A stretch of DNA of 64,000 bases, taken from contig NZ_OZ007039.1 of assembly GCF_963931675.1 (NCBI RefSeq), positions 2,703,806 through 2,767,805 on the forward strand, in the 5' to 3' direction. A model generated the notes under the pieces. That model did no database searches and was not told the DNA's origin. It saw nothing but the letters and a program-made list of their open reading frames with translations. The position numbers were made by a program, and so were the translations under genes. This stretch comes from an uncultured Alistipes sp. (GTDB lineage: Bacteria; Bacteroidota; Bacteroidia; Bacteroidales; Rikenellaceae). Below are positions 46,571-56,196 of this stretch, one piece after another. Position 1 is the stretch's first letter; every line of letters begins with the position of its first letter.

Positions 46571-46603
46571 GCGGCCCTCCGAGTTCCGGACTCGGGGGGC
46601 CGC
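46571..46603 (+). terminator. GC-rich hairpin after ald
   Basis: GCGGCCCTCCGAGT / ACTCGGGGGGCCGC, 5-nt loop, about 20 bp after the ald stop. No T tract directly behind it, so termination is likely but not certain. Confidence 0.5.
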
Positions 46604-46639
46604 TGCCGTATGAAAGGATGAAATTTGCGTATTTTGTTT

Positions 46640-46668
46640 TTGAAAATCTTAAAAAATGATTATATTTG
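46640..46668 (+). promoter_or_regulatory. Promoter of the leucine operon
   Basis: TTG at 46640-46642 and TATATTTG at 46661-46668, 18 bp apart. It leaves a leader of about 220 nt before leuA. Confidence 0.6.
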
Positions 46669-46714
46669 CCAAAGAACGAGCCTGTTATGGGACCCGGGAA
46701 CCTTTCGGACTGAC

Positions 46715-46813
46715 ATGAAAACGGACGCAAACGGGCGGGCTTTCAAGGCCGAAGGCTGGTTTGGGTTACGAATTGTAAGCATACAGGCGAAAAAACAGCT
46801 GCAAGAGCGTTAA
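46715..46813 (+). other. Possible leader peptide upstream of leuA
   Basis: A 32-codon open frame within the 220-nt leader, with a short run of branched-chain codons (GLRIVSIQ: Leu, Ile, Val, Ile) near its middle, followed by weakly paired GC-rich sequence (46814-46855) and ATTTTTA. This could be a ribosome-mediated attenuator, but the enrichment is small and no clear terminator stem is seen. Confidence 0.25.
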
Positions 46814-46889
46814 GCGGTGGCGTTTTCCGCACGGGATCGTGGGGCGGCGTCACTGAAATTTTTACCCTATAATAACGGAGGTTCGAGTT

Positions 46890-48410
46890 ATGAGTGAAAG
46901 ACTGTACATTTTCGACACGACCTTGCGCGACGGGGAGCAGGTTCCCGGTTGCCAGTTGAACACCACGGAGAAGATCGAGGTCGCCAAGTTGCTGGAGGCT
47001 TTGGGCGTGGATATCATCGAAGCGGGTTTTCCGATTTCGAGTCCCGGAGATTTCAATTCGGTGCTTGAAATATCGAAGGCGGTATCGGAGCCGACGATCT
47101 GTGCGCTGACGCGGGCCGTCGAGAAGGATATCGACGTGGCGGCCGATGCGCTTCGGCTTGCGAAGCGGAAGCGGATCCACACGGGCATCGGGGTTTCGCC
47201 GCAGCATATCTATGACAAGCTCCGTTCCAATCCGGAGCAGATTCTCGAACGGGCGATCGCGGCGGTGAAATACGCGAAGCGTTATGTCGAGGATGTGGAG
47301 TTCTACGCCGAGGATGCGGGCCGTGCGGATCCGGTGTACCTGGCCCGGGTCGTGGAGGCTGTGATTGCCGCGGGCGCCACGGTGGTGAACATCCCCGACA
47401 CGACGGGCTACTGCCTTCCGAACGAATACGGGGCGAAGATCAAGTACCTCGTGGATCACGTGCCGAACATCGACCGGGCCATTATCTCGACGCACTGCCA
47501 CAACGACTTGGGGATGGCTACGGCCAATACGCTGAGCGGCATTCTGAACGGGGCGCGTCAGGCTGAGGTGACGATCAACGGCATCGGGGAGCGTGCGGGC
47601 AACACGTCGCTCGAAGAGGTTGTGATGACGTTGCGCTGCCACAAGGACGTGGCGATCGACACGGGGATCAACTCGCGCCTGATCACGAAGGCCTCGCACC
47701 TGGTTTCGAGCCTGATGAACATGCCTGTGCAGCCGAACAAGGCGATTGTGGGTCGGAATGCCTTCGCGCACTCCTCGGGGATCCACCAGGACGGGGTTCT
47801 GAAGGCCCGTCAGACCTACGAGATCATCGACCCGCAGGACATCGGGCTGAACGAGTCGGTGATTGCGCTGACGGCGCGGAGCGGACGTGCGGCGCTGGTT
47901 CACCGTCTCGAACTGCTGGGTTACGACCTGACGCAGGAGGAGATCGACGCGACGTACGAGAAGTTCCTGGCGCTGGCCGACAAGAAGAAGGAGATCCACG
48001 ACTACGATTTGCTCTACCTGGTCGGGGACATCGATCGGATGAAGCAGCAGTCCATTGCGTTGAAGTTCCTGCAGGTGACGACCGGGACGCTGGTACCGAC
48101 GGCGACGGTCGTACTGAAGTTCGGGGACCACGAGCGGATGGCGATCGGTACGGGCAACGGACCCGTGGATGCAGCGGTTTCGGCGATCAAGACGCTGATC
48201 AACGAGAAGGTGGTTCTGACGGAGTTTCTGATGCAGGCCATCACGCGGGGTTCGAACGACGTGGGCCGCGTCCACGTTCAGGTGGAGTGCGGCAACCGCA
48301 CGGTCCACGGTTTTGCCGCGCATACGGATACGACGCGTGCGTCGATCGAGGCGTTCCTCGACGCACTTCGCGCCTTGAATGTTACGGAACGCAAGGAAGA
48401 GCAGGCGTGA
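46890..48410 (+). CDS. leuA: 2-isopropylmalate synthase
   Basis: 506 aa. First committed step of leucine synthesis: acetyl-CoA plus 2-oxoisovalerate to 2-isopropylmalate. HMGL-like barrel with [14 protein letters not shown], metal-binding [20 protein letters not shown] and [16 protein letters not shown]-terminal LeuA_dimer regulatory domain from about 385 ([20 protein letters not shown]), the site of leucine feedback in the family. Preceded by CGGAGG. First gene of a five-gene operon; the stop is 1 bp before the leuC start. Confidence 0.95.
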   Translation: MSERLYIFDTTLRDGEQVPGCQLNTTEKIEVAKLLEALGVDIIEAGFPISSPGDFNSVLEISKAVSEPTICALTRAVEKDIDVAADALRLAKRKRIHTGIGVSPQHIYDKLRSNPEQILERAIAAVKYAKRYVEDVEFYAEDAGRADPVYLARVVEAVIAAGATVVNIPDTTGYCLPNEYGAKIKYLVDHVPNIDRAIISTHCHNDLGMATANTLSGILNGARQAEVTINGIGERAGNTSLEEVVMTLRCHKDVAIDTGINSRLITKASHLVSSLMNMPVQPNKAIVGRNAFAHSSGIHQDGVLKARQTYEIIDPQDIGLNESVIALTARSGRAALVHRLELLGYDLTQEEIDATYEKFLALADKKKEIHDYDLLYLVGDIDRMKQQSIALKFLQVTTGTLVPTATVVLKFGDHERMAIGTGNGPVDAAVSAIKTLINEKVVLTEFLMQAITRGSNDVGRVHVQVECGNRTVHGFAAHTDTTRASIEAFLDALRALNVTERKEEQA

Positions 48411-48411
48411 T

Positions 48412-49791
48412 ATGATGGGAAAGACGCTTTTGGACAAGATTTGGGACGCACACACGGTGCGTATCGAGGACGGGGGCCGGTGCGTGCTCTACATCGACCG
48501 CCAATACATCCATGAGGTGACCTCACCGGTCGCCTTTGCGGGGCTGGACCGGCGTGGGATCGGGGTGGCCCGTCCGTCGCAGATCACGGCGACGGCGGAC
48601 CACAACATCCCGACGTTGAACCAGCATCTGCCGATCGAGGAGCCGGAGTCGCGGCGCCAGGTGGCGGCGCTGGAGGCGAACTGCGCGAAGTACGGCATCG
48701 AGCACTTCGGCGTGGGGAACCCGCGCCAGGGGATCGTGCACATCATCGGCCCGGAGCTGGGCTTCACGCAGCCGGGGATGACGATCGTCTGCGGTGACAG
48801 CCATACGTCGACGCACGGGGCCCTGGGCGCCGTGGCGTTCGGCGTGGGGACGTCGGAGGTGGAGATGGTCTTCGCCAGCCAGTGCATCATCCAGACCAAG
48901 CCGCGTACGATGCGCATCACGGTCGACGGGGCGCTGCGTCCGGGCGTGGAGGCGAAGGACGTGATCCTCTACATCATCTCGCGGATTACGGCATCGGGCG
49001 GTACGGGCTACTTCATCGAGTTTGCCGGGAGCACGATCCGCTCGCTGTCGATGGAGGGTCGGATGACGGTCTGCAACATGAGCATCGAGTGCGGGGCGCG
49101 GGGCGGCATGATCGCTCCGGACGAGAAGACGTTCGCCTACCTGCGGGGCCGCGAACGGGTGCCGCAGGGCGCGGATTTTGAGGCCGCCGTGTCGCGCTGG
49201 CGGGAGCTGTACAGTGATCCGGACGCCCGGTTCGACAAGGAGTACCGCTTCGACGCCGCCGACATCGCCCCGATGATCACCTACGGCACGAACCCCGGCA
49301 TGGGCATGGCGATCGACGGTGAGATCCCGGCTGCTGCGGACCCGAAGGCACTGGAATACATGGGCTTCCAGGCCGGCGAACGGATGCTGGGCAAACCGGT
49401 GGACTACGTTTTCGTCGGGAGCTGCACGAACGGACGGATCGAGGACCTGCGGCGCTTCGCCCGACTGGTCAAGGGGCGCCGGAAGGCCGAAGGCGTGACG
49501 GCGTGGATCGTCCCGGGCTCGAAGGGCGTGGAGGCTCAGGCACGGGCCGAGGGTCTGGACACGATCCTGGCGGAAGCGGGCTTCGAACTGCGGCAGCCGG
49601 GCTGTTCGGCGTGCCTGGCGATGAATGCGGACAAGATTCCGTCGGGGAAATACAGCGTTTCGACTTCGAACCGCAACTTCGAGGGTCGTCAGGGTCCCGG
49701 TGCGCGGACGATGCTTGCGGGCATAGCGGTGGCTGCGGCTGCTGCGGTAACGGGTCGCATTACCGATCCGCGCGAACTTTTCGGATTTTAA
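48412..49791 (+). CDS. leuC: 3-isopropylmalate dehydratase, large subunit
   Basis: 459 aa. Fe-S aconitase-family subunit; isomerises 2- to 3-isopropylmalate with LeuD. Cluster Cys in VGSCTNGR and in [13 protein letters not shown]; other signatures [20 protein letters not shown] and [12 protein letters not shown] at 48412 and 48415 follow each other; either is possible. Linked to leuA by a near-overlap. Confidence 0.95.
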   Translation: MMGKTLLDKIWDAHTVRIEDGGRCVLYIDRQYIHEVTSPVAFAGLDRRGIGVARPSQITATADHNIPTLNQHLPIEEPESRRQVAALEANCAKYGIEHFGVGNPRQGIVHIIGPELGFTQPGMTIVCGDSHTSTHGALGAVAFGVGTSEVEMVFASQCIIQTKPRTMRITVDGALRPGVEAKDVILYIISRITASGGTGYFIEFAGSTIRSLSMEGRMTVCNMSIECGARGGMIAPDEKTFAYLRGRERVPQGADFEAAVSRWRELYSDPDARFDKEYRFDAADIAPMITYGTNPGMGMAIDGEIPAAADPKALEYMGFQAGERMLGKPVDYVFVGSCTNGRIEDLRRFARLVKGRRKAEGVTAWIVPGSKGVEAQARAEGLDTILAEAGFELRQPGCSACLAMNADKIPSGKYSVSTSNRNFEGRQGPGARTMLAGIAVAAAAAVTGRITDPRELFGF

Positions 49792-49804
49792 AACCACGAA
49801 AGAG

Positions 49805-50398
49805 ATGTCCATACCCAAATTCGTTACGTTCACTTCGGGGGCGGTGCCCGTCGAGGTGGAGAACATAGATACCGACCAGATCATCCCGGCGCGCTTTCTG
49901 AAAGCCACCGAACGCAAGGGCTTCGGGGATAACCTCTTCCGGGACTGGCGCTACGATGCGGCGAACCGTCCCGTTGCGACGTTCCCGCTGAACGACCCGC
50001 GCTATGCGGGGCAGATCCTCGTGGCGGGGCGGAACTTCGGCTGCGGAAGTTCGCGCGAGCACGCGGCATGGGCCATTGCGGACTACGGCTTCCGGGTCGT
50101 GGTTTCGAGTTTCTTTGCGGACATCTTCCGCAACAATGCGCTGAACAACGGCCTGCTGCCGGTCCGTGTCGAGGAGCCGTTCCTGCGTGGGATTTTCGAC
50201 GAGATCCGCCGCGACCCGTCGGCGCAGTTCACGGTCGATCTGGATAACCAGCGCTTCACGATCGTGTCGAGCGGCGCAAGCGCACCGTTCGAGATCGACG
50301 CCTATAAGAAACGGTGCCTGCAGAACGGCTACGACGACGTGGACTACCTGCGGAGCATCTCGGCGGAGATCGCCGCCTTCGAGAAGAACCGCAGCTGA
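49805..50398 (+). CDS. leuD: 3-isopropylmalate dehydratase, small subunit
   Basis: 197 aa. Swivelling domain partner of Leu[13 protein letters not shown] near the N-terminus and [15 protein letters not shown] in the substrate-binding loop are the family marks. Thirteen bp after leuC, 11 bp before the next gene. Confidence 0.96.
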   Translation: MSIPKFVTFTSGAVPVEVENIDTDQIIPARFLKATERKGFGDNLFRDWRYDAANRPVATFPLNDPRYAGQILVAGRNFGCGSSREHAAWAIADYGFRVVVSSFFADIFRNNALNNGLLPVRVEEPFLRGIFDEIRRDPSAQFTVDLDNQRFTIVSSGASAPFEIDAYKKRCLQNGYDDVDYLRSISAEIAAFEKNRS

Positions 50399-50409
50399 CC
50401 TCCGGAGCG

Positions 50410-51972
50410 ATGCAATCCACGGTAGAGATTCTGGATACGACGCTGCGCGACGGCGAACAGACCTCGGGCGTTTCGTTCAACGCCCGGGAGAAGCTGTCGA
50501 TTGCGCGGCTGCTGCTCGAAGAGCTCTGCGTGAACCGGATCGAGATTGCCTCTGCGCGGGTTTCGCAGGGCGAGGAGCGTGCCGTGCGGGCCATTGCGGA
50601 GTGGGCCGCGGGACGGGGATATACGGATCGGATCGAGGCGTTGGGTTTCATCGACGGGGGAGTTTCGGTCGAATGGCTTTGGCAGGCGGGCTGCCGGGTG
50701 GTAAACCTGCTGGCCAAGGGTTCGCGGAAACACTGCGAGGAGCAGTTGCGCCGCACGCCGGCCGAGCACCTGTCGGACGTGCGTGCGGAGATCCTGCGGG
50801 CCTCGGAGCGGGGGATGGGTGTGAACCTCTACCTCGAAGACTGGTCGAACGGGATGCGCCATTCGCCGGATTACGTCTATGCGATGCTCGACGGGCTGGC
50901 GGATCTTCCGGTGCGGCGGTTCATGTGTCCCGACACGCTGGGGGTGCTGGACCCCTATGATACGGAGCGCTTCTGCCGCGAAATGACGACGCGCTACCCG
51001 TCGCTTCGTTTCGACTTCCATGCCCACAACGATTACGACCTGGCGGTGGCGAATACGGCCGCTGCGGTTCGAGCGGGCTTCGGGGGCGTTCACGTGACGA
51101 TCAACGGGTTGGGCGAGCGGGCGGGTAACGCGCCGCTGTCGAGTACGGTGGCGGTTCTTCACGACCGGCTGGGGTGCCGCACGGAGATCGACGAATCGAA
51201 AATCTACCGCGTGAGCCGCACGGTGGAGTCCTATACGGGGGTTCGCATCCCGACGAACCGTCCGATCGTGGGCGCGAACGTCTTCACGCAGTGCGCGGGG
51301 GTGCACGCCGACGGCGACAACAAGAACGGGCTCTATATCAGCGAACTGCTTCCGGAGCGCTTCGGCCGGGTCCGGGAGTATGCCCTGGGCAAGACCTCGG
51401 GGAAGGCGAACATCCTGAAAAACCTCGAAGTGCTGGGCATCGACCTGGACGAGGCGGCGATGCGGAAGGTGACGGAGCGGGTCGTGGAGCTGAGCGACAA
51501 GAAGGAGCTGGTGACGCTGGACGACCTTCCGTACATCATTGCGGACGTGCTTCGCTACGACCAGACGGACGCACCGGTTCGGATTCTGAACTACAGCCTG
51601 TCGCTGGCACAGGGTTTGCGGCCTGTTGCGACGTTGCGGATCGAAATCCACGGCGAGCAGTACGAGCATACCTCGGCGGGAGACGGACAGTACGACGCCT
51701 TCATGCGGGCTTTGCGGTTGATCTACCGCGAGCAGTTGGGCCGGAAGTTCCCGATGCTGCGGGACTACGCGGTCTCGATTCCGCCGGGCGGGCGGACGGA
51801 CGCCTTCGTGCAGACGATCATCACGTGGGAGTGGGAGGGGCGCACGTTCCGCACGCACGGACTGGACGCCGACCAGACGGAGGCGGCGATCAAGGCGACG
51901 GTCAAAATGTTGAATATCATCGAAACAAACCATACGAATCATGGAAATCAAGATTGCACTGTTGCCCGGTGA
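50410..51972 (+). CDS. Second IPMS-family enzyme, (R)-citramalate synthase-like
   Basis: 520 aa. HMGL-like barrel with [17 protein letters not shown], metal motif FDFHAHNDYDLAVANT and INGLGERAGNAPLSS, plus a C-terminal LeuA_dimer-type domain (VRILNYSLSLAQGLRPVATL). It is clearly distinct from leuA in the same operon. In related Bacteroidales a second gene of this kind sits in the leu operon; it may make citramalate (pyruvate route to isoleucine) or a related 2-alkylmalate. The 3' end overlaps leuB by 32 bp; the last residues (NHTNHGNQDCTVAR) look like a non-conserved run-on. Confidence 0.8.
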   Translation: MQSTVEILDTTLRDGEQTSGVSFNAREKLSIARLLLEELCVNRIEIASARVSQGEERAVRAIAEWAAGRGYTDRIEALGFIDGGVSVEWLWQAGCRVVNLLAKGSRKHCEEQLRRTPAEHLSDVRAEILRASERGMGVNLYLEDWSNGMRHSPDYVYAMLDGLADLPVRRFMCPDTLGVLDPYDTERFCREMTTRYPSLRFDFHAHNDYDLAVANTAAAVRAGFGGVHVTINGLGERAGNAPLSSTVAVLHDRLGCRTEIDESKIYRVSRTVESYTGVRIPTNRPIVGANVFTQCAGVHADGDNKNGLYISELLPERFGRVREYALGKTSGKANILKNLEVLGIDLDEAAMRKVTERVVELSDKKELVTLDDLPYIIADVLRYDQTDAPVRILNYSLSLAQGLRPVATLRIEIHGEQYEHTSAGDGQYDAFMRALRLIYREQLGRKFPMLRDYAVSIPPGGRTDAFVQTIITWEWEGRTFRTHGLDADQTEAAIKATVKMLNIIETNHTNHGNQDCTVAR

Positions 51973-53002
51973 CGGCATCGGCCCCGAAATCATCGCGGAG
52001 GCCGTGAAGGTGTTGGACCGGATTGCCGAACGTTTCGGCCATCGAATCACCTATACGCGGGCGCTGGTGGGCGCTGCGGCGATCGACGCCGTGGGCGACC
52101 CTTACCCGGAGGAGACGCACCGGATCTGCCTGGCGGCGGATGCGGTGCTGTTCGGGGCGATCGGGGACCCGAAGTACGACAACGACCCGACATCGAAGGT
52201 GCGTCCCGAACAGGGGCTGTTGCGGATGCGCAAGTCGCTGGGGCTGTTTGCGAATCTGCGTCCGGTGACGCTGTTCGAGGCGTTGGCTGACCGTTCTCCG
52301 CTGCGCACGGAGGTGGTGCGGGGCACGGACTTCATCTGCGTGCGGGAGTTGACGGGCGGCATCTATTTCGGGCGTCCGCAGGGACGCGACGAGGATGGCC
52401 GCCGGGCCTTCGACACCTGCACCTATACGGTCGGGGAGATCGAACGGGTGCTGCATGTGGCGTTCCGGCTGGCAATGGCGCGCCGCCGCCGGCTGACGGT
52501 TGTCGACAAGGCGAACGTGCTGGAGACTTCGCGGCTGTGGCGGGAGACGGCGCAGCGCCTGTCGGGCGAATACCCGGAGGTGAAGGTGGACTACATGTTC
52601 GTGGACAACGCGGCGATGCAGATCATCCGCCAGCCGACGCATTTCGACGTGATCGTCACGGAGAACATGTTCGGGGACATCCTGACCGACGAGGCGAGTG
52701 TCATCAGCGGGTCGCTGGGGATGCTATCGTCGGCGAGTGTCGGGGCTGATGTGGCCCTGTTCGAGCCGATCCACGGGTCGTATCCGCAGGCTGCGGGGAG
52801 GAATATCGCCAATCCGATGGCGACGATCCTCTCGGCGGCGATGCTGCTCGAACACCTGGGTCTCGACGCCGAGGGCCGTGCGGTCCGCGATGCGGTGAAT
52901 GCGGCGCTTGCCGCGGGGATTGTCACCGAGGATCTGGCGGCTCCCGAAGCGCGGCGTTATACGACCTCGGAGGTGGGCGACTACGTCGCGGCGCACGTGT
53001 AG
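51941..53002 (+). CDS. leuB: 3-isopropylmalate dehydrogenase
   Basis: 353 aa. Oxidative decarboxylation of 3-isopropylmalate with NAD+. Signatures: LLPGDGIGPEIIAEAV at the start, RPEQGLLRMRKSLGLFANLR for substrate binding, and VTENMFGDILTDEASVISGS for the metal. The ATG at 51941 lies within the end of the previous gene. Last gene of the leu operon. Confidence 0.95.
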   Translation: MEIKIALLPGDGIGPEIIAEAVKVLDRIAERFGHRITYTRALVGAAAIDAVGDPYPEETHRICLAADAVLFGAIGDPKYDNDPTSKVRPEQGLLRMRKSLGLFANLRPVTLFEALADRSPLRTEVVRGTDFICVRELTGGIYFGRPQGRDEDGRRAFDTCTYTVGEIERVLHVAFRLAMARRRRLTVVDKANVLETSRLWRETAQRLSGEYPEVKVDYMFVDNAAMQIIRQPTHFDVIVTENMFGDILTDEASVISGSLGMLSSASVGADVALFEPIHGSYPQAAGRNIANPMATILSAAMLLEHLGLDAEGRAVRDAVNAALAAGIVTEDLAAPEARRYTTSEVGDYVAAHV

Positions 53003-53010
53003 CGGGCCAA

Positions 53011-53090
53011 CGGCCCCGGACCGCCCGGACCGCCCGGACCGCCCGAACTGCCTGGACCGCCCGGATAGCTCGGACCGCCCGGACCGCCCT
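53011..53090. repeat. Nine-base tandem repeat (CCGCCCGGA)
   Basis: About eight to nine imperfect copies of CCGCCCGGA immediately after leuB, ending before the operon terminator. In one frame it would read Asp-Arg-Pro repeats but there is no start. Probably slippage-prone spacer DNA. Confidence 0.85.
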
Positions 53091-53151
53091 TTTTGCGTCC
53101 GTTTTTTCCGCTCCTTTCCGGCAACCGGCCGGGCCCGGAATCAACCTCTTG

Positions 53152-53181
53152 TGCAGACCGTTTTCGCGGTCTGCATTTTTT
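53152..53181 (+). terminator. Terminator of the leucine operon
   Basis: TGCAGACCG / CGGTCTGCA stem, 6-nt loop, six T. It lies directly before the obgE promoter box. Confidence 0.85.
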
Positions 53182-53185
53182 GTAC

Positions 53186-53193
53186 TATCTTTG
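53186..53193 (+). promoter_or_regulatory. -7 box of the obgE promoter
   Basis: TATCTTTG right after the terminator T run, 61 bp before the obgE ATG. Confidence 0.55.
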
Positions 53194-53254
53194 CATCGGA
53201 AAAACGGCGGCCCGGCGACCGACCATCACGGGCTGCAGATAATCGACAAGAGAC

Positions 53255-54268
53255 ATGGCAGGATCGAATTTCGTGGATTACGTCAAGATTTTCGCCCGTT
53301 CGGGGCACGGCGGAGCGGGCTCGGCACACTTCCGTCGCGAGAAGTTCGTGGCCTTCGGGGGGCCGGACGGCGGCGACGGCGGCAAGGGGGGCAGCGTCGT
53401 GCTGGTGGGCGACAAACAGTACTGGACGCTGATCCACCTGAAATACCAGCGCCACCAGTTCGCCGAAGATGGCGAGAACGGCTCCGGGGCGCGCTCTTCG
53501 GGCAAGGATGCGAAGGACATCGTGATTCCGGTGCCGCTGGGCACGGTGGCTCGGCGCGTGGTGGAGCTGGAGGACGGCACGACGGCACTCGAACCGGTAG
53601 GGGAGGTGACCGAAGACGGTGAACGCCTCGTCCTGTTGAAAGGGGGCCGTGGCGGCCTCGGAAACTGGCATTTCAAGAGCGCCACGAACCAGACCCCGCG
53701 CTACGCCCAGCCGGGCGAGGAGGGCGACGAAGGGGCCTTCGTGCTGGAGCTGAAGGTGCTGGCGGACGTCGGGCTGGTGGGGTTCCCGAATGCGGGGAAA
53801 TCGACCCTGCTGTCGGTGGTCTCGGCCGCGAAGCCCAAGATTGCGAACTACGCCTTCACGACGCTGGAGCCGAACCTGGGGATCGTCGAGGTGCGCGACC
53901 ACAAGTCGTTCGTGATGGCCGACATCCCGGGCATCATCGAGGGTGCGCACGAGGGCCGGGGGCTTGGAACGCGCTTTCTGCGGCATATCGAACGCAATTC
54001 GGTGTTGCTGTTCATGATTCCGGCCGACAGCGGGAATATCCGCCGGGACTATGAGATCCTGCTCGGCGAGCTGACGCAGTACAACCCGGAACTGCTGGAC
54101 AAGGAACGGCTGCTGGCCATTACGAAATGCGACATGCTGGATGACGAATTGATGGCCGAGATGCGGTCGCACCTGCCGGAGGGTGTCCCGTCGGTTTTCA
54201 TCTCTTCGGTTTCGGGCCTGAATATCCAGACCCTGAAAGACATGCTTTGGGAGGCGCTGCAACGGTAG
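53255..54268 (+). CDS. obgE: Obg GTPase (short form)
   Basis: 337 aa. Essential ribosome-associated GTPase. N-terminal Obg fold with Gly-rich stretches ([38 protein letters not shown]), then the G domain: G1 [10 protein letters not shown]3 [17 protein letters not shown]4 TKCD, G5 SSVSG. The OCT domain found in Gram-positive Obg is absent, as in Proteobacteria and Bacteroidota. Confidence 0.96.
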   Translation: MAGSNFVDYVKIFARSGHGGAGSAHFRREKFVAFGGPDGGDGGKGGSVVLVGDKQYWTLIHLKYQRHQFAEDGENGSGARSSGKDAKDIVIPVPLGTVARRVVELEDGTTALEPVGEVTEDGERLVLLKGGRGGLGNWHFKSATNQTPRYAQPGEEGDEGAFVLELKVLADVGLVGFPNAGKSTLLSVVSAAKPKIANYAFTTLEPNLGIVEVRDHKSFVMADIPGIIEGAHEGRGLGTRFLRHIERNSVLLFMIPADSGNIRRDYEILLGELTQYNPELLDKERLLAITKCDMLDDELMAEMRSHLPEGVPSVFISSVSGLNIQTLKDMLWEALQR

Positions 54269-54296
54269 CGTGATGCCCTCCCTTGCATTGAATCAC

Positions 54297-54324
54297 ACCC
54301 GGGACGGCTCTGTCCCGGGTTTTT
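54297..54324 (+). terminator. Terminator after obgE
   Basis: CCCGGGAC / GTCCCGGG stem, 6-nt loop, five T. Confidence 0.85.
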
Positions 54325-54434
54325 CGTGGAGTGGGGCCGCCATGCACAACAACCCTCCCTTTTGCGTGCGCGGATGGCTGTTTTCGCCTCCGTTGCTGTT
54401 GCCGTTTTCTTTGTTTCCCCCGCCCCCCCCGTTT

Positions 54435-55217
54435 CTATCGGGCGGTTGCCGCCGTCTCGTCGGAAAATACCACCTCCCGAAAGGTGACGCGCAGTGCATA
54501 TTTCCCGCCGAAATAGTCGATCACTCCACCCAGCGTCCCGCTTCCTGCGGGCAGGGGTTCCTTGGCATAGTCGCAGTTTTCGAGTGTTCTCACGAGAAAC
54601 CGCATTCCGTTTGCATCCATGATTTCACGTTCGGTGGTTACGGTTCGTCCGGTTTCGGGGTCGGTGTCGCACCACGGCTTCCCCGCCTCGACGAACCGGA
54701 CACCTTCGAACCGCACCCGGGTGTCGATGTGCTGGCTCCCGACCTCTTCGAACGCGAGCGGAACGCTGCGGGGCATCTCGACATCCGTGCCGGGAAAATG
54801 AAAATAGCGTTCGATCTCCTCCTGCGGAATCACTCCGCTGCCGTATTCGCCGGGTTCTGTTCCGAGACCGACCTTTCCGCCGTAGTCGGTGAGCACGAGC
54901 CCGTTGCATCGCACCTCCACCCGTGCGCCGAACGGGAACCGGTCTGCCAGCGGATCCCCTTCGACGGCGATGGCAATGCCTCCGCTGTCGTCCTGGAGGA
55001 TGATTTCGCGGGAGAATTCACCGTAGAGGTCATTGGCGACGACCTGCCCGCGAATGGTTGCATCCTGCGAGATCCGGAGAGCGGACCGACCGTCGCACAA
55101 GGCCTTGAGCCCGGCGATCGAAAGTTGCGACGCCTGGGGTGTTTCCTGAAATTCGGGCTCGGTTGCGGTGTTGCAGGCGGCGAGGAGCAGCAGGCTAACG
55201 GATACAATCGTTTTCAT
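54435..55217 (-). CDS. DUF5689 lipoprotein (second of a pair)
   Basis: 260 aa from the ATG at 55217 with lipobox LLAAC (Cys at residue 15). DUF5689 / OB-fold-like pattern: SIAGLKALCDGRSALRISQD, ATIRGQVVANDLYGEF then SREIILQDDSGGIAIAVEG, FPFGARVEVRCNGLVLTDYG. Outer-membrane-facing lipoprotein of unknown function typical of Bacteroidota; some occur fused to or beside nucleases, none here. Overlaps the end of the upstream paralogue by 23 bp. Confidence 0.78.
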   Translation of the reverse strand: MKTIVSVSLLLLAACNTATEPEFQETPQASQLSIAGLKALCDGRSALRISQDATIRGQVVANDLYGEFSREIILQDDSGGIAIAVEGDPLADRFPFGARVEVRCNGLVLTDYGGKVGLGTEPGEYGSGVIPQEEIERYFHFPGTDVEMPRSVPLAFEEVGSQHIDTRVRFEGVRFVEAGKPWCDTDPETGRTVTTEREIMDANGMRFLVRTLENCDYAKEPLPAGSGTLGGVIDYFGGKYALRVTFREVVFSDETAATAR

Positions 55218-55989
55218 CGCGCAGTTTGAGGATGTACCGACCCTCCCCGGCCTCGTCGTACTGCAGGATTCCGACCAGGGCGACGGTTTCCGTGGGGACC
55301 TCTTTTCCCGCGAATGCGGCATAGGTACGGACATAGGTGTAGATGGTGTTTCCGGATTCATCCGAGAATTGTTTGTATCCGGCCCATGCGGAGGTCGTGA
55401 TCTCTTCGGGGAGATAGCGGAGGCGGTCGATCCGCACGAGGGTTCCGCAACGTTCGGGTGTGAGTTCGGGGATCGAGAGGCGGGCGGGATCGATGGGGCA
55501 GAGGGTTTCGGAGTCGCGGGAGAGCACGTTGTCCAGTGCGGCCTTCGAGCCGATGTAGTCGGTATCGTATCCGCTACCGGGAGCGGACGGGTTCCCTATC
55601 TGGAGGACCCCGCGGCTTTCGGCAGCGGTAAGTCCCTTCAAGTGGAGGGTCACGCGGCATCCGACCGGGAAATCGTTGTGCAGCCGGTCGATTCCGGCCA
55701 TGATTTCGAGGGCTGCGCTATTCTCTTCGATGCAGATCGTGCGGTAGAAGTTTTCTGCGGCATCGGAGCTGGTGACGGTTCCGCGGACCGAGATGTCCGA
55801 GGCAATGGCGAAAGGCACGCCGAGGTATCGGCTTCTGATGTTGGCGATGGTTTCCGATACGGGCCCTGCGTTCTCCGTTTTGCCGGGAGATCCGAATCCG
55901 GAGTCATAACACGCAGCCATACAGGCTCCGGCCAGGAAGACCAGGAGCGCCGCAAGGGTTCGATGCAACAAGTTTCGGAAATTTTTCAT
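55195..55989 (-). CDS. DUF5689 lipoprotein (first of a pair)
   Basis: 264 aa from the ATG at 55989; lipobox region AGACMAACYDS. Same family plan as its neighbour: VPFAIASDISVRGTVTSSDA, ENFYRTICIEENSAALEIMA, FPVGCRVTLHLKGLTAAESR then GVLQIG. The two are tandem duplicates that have diverged strongly. Probably a two-gene operon. Confidence 0.78.
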   Translation of the reverse strand: MKNFRNLLHRTLAALLVFLAGACMAACYDSGFGSPGKTENAGPVSETIANIRSRYLGVPFAIASDISVRGTVTSSDAAENFYRTICIEENSAALEIMAGIDRLHNDFPVGCRVTLHLKGLTAAESRGVLQIGNPSAPGSGYDTDYIGSKAALDNVLSRDSETLCPIDPARLSIPELTPERCGTLVRIDRLRYLPEEITTSAWAGYKQFSDESGNTIYTYVRTYAAFAGKEVPTETVALVGILQYDEAGEGRYILKLRDENDCIR

Positions 55990-56034
55990 GGAGTCTTGTT
56001 TTCCGATCACACTTTTCTCTTCCTCTTTACAGCC

Positions 56035-56190
56035 CGTTTTCCGGGGCAGGCATCCTTCCTCGCCTCTCTCCCTCTTTACAGCCCGCCTTCCTGGCCAGGC
56101 TTCCTCTCTCCTCGTCTCTCATCTTTCACCTCTCTCACTCACTTCTCACCTCTCTCACCTCATACCTCTCACTCTCTGCACTGCCCCCCC
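56035..56190. repeat. CT-rich low-complexity tract with a partial direct repeat
   Basis: Pyrimidine-rich DNA between serB and the DUF5689 pair. CTTTACAGCCCG followed by a GGC(A/T)-rich stretch and TTCCTC occurs twice about 50 bp apart, then a run of CTCTC/CACCTC units and eight C near 56184. No gene or clear terminator. Confidence 0.6.
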
Positions 56191-56196
56191 CCTCGG

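Noticed and set aside
53011..53090. CRISPR-like array
   Set aside because: Units of nine bases without spacers; simple tandem repeat. No cas gene or other array was seen in the window.
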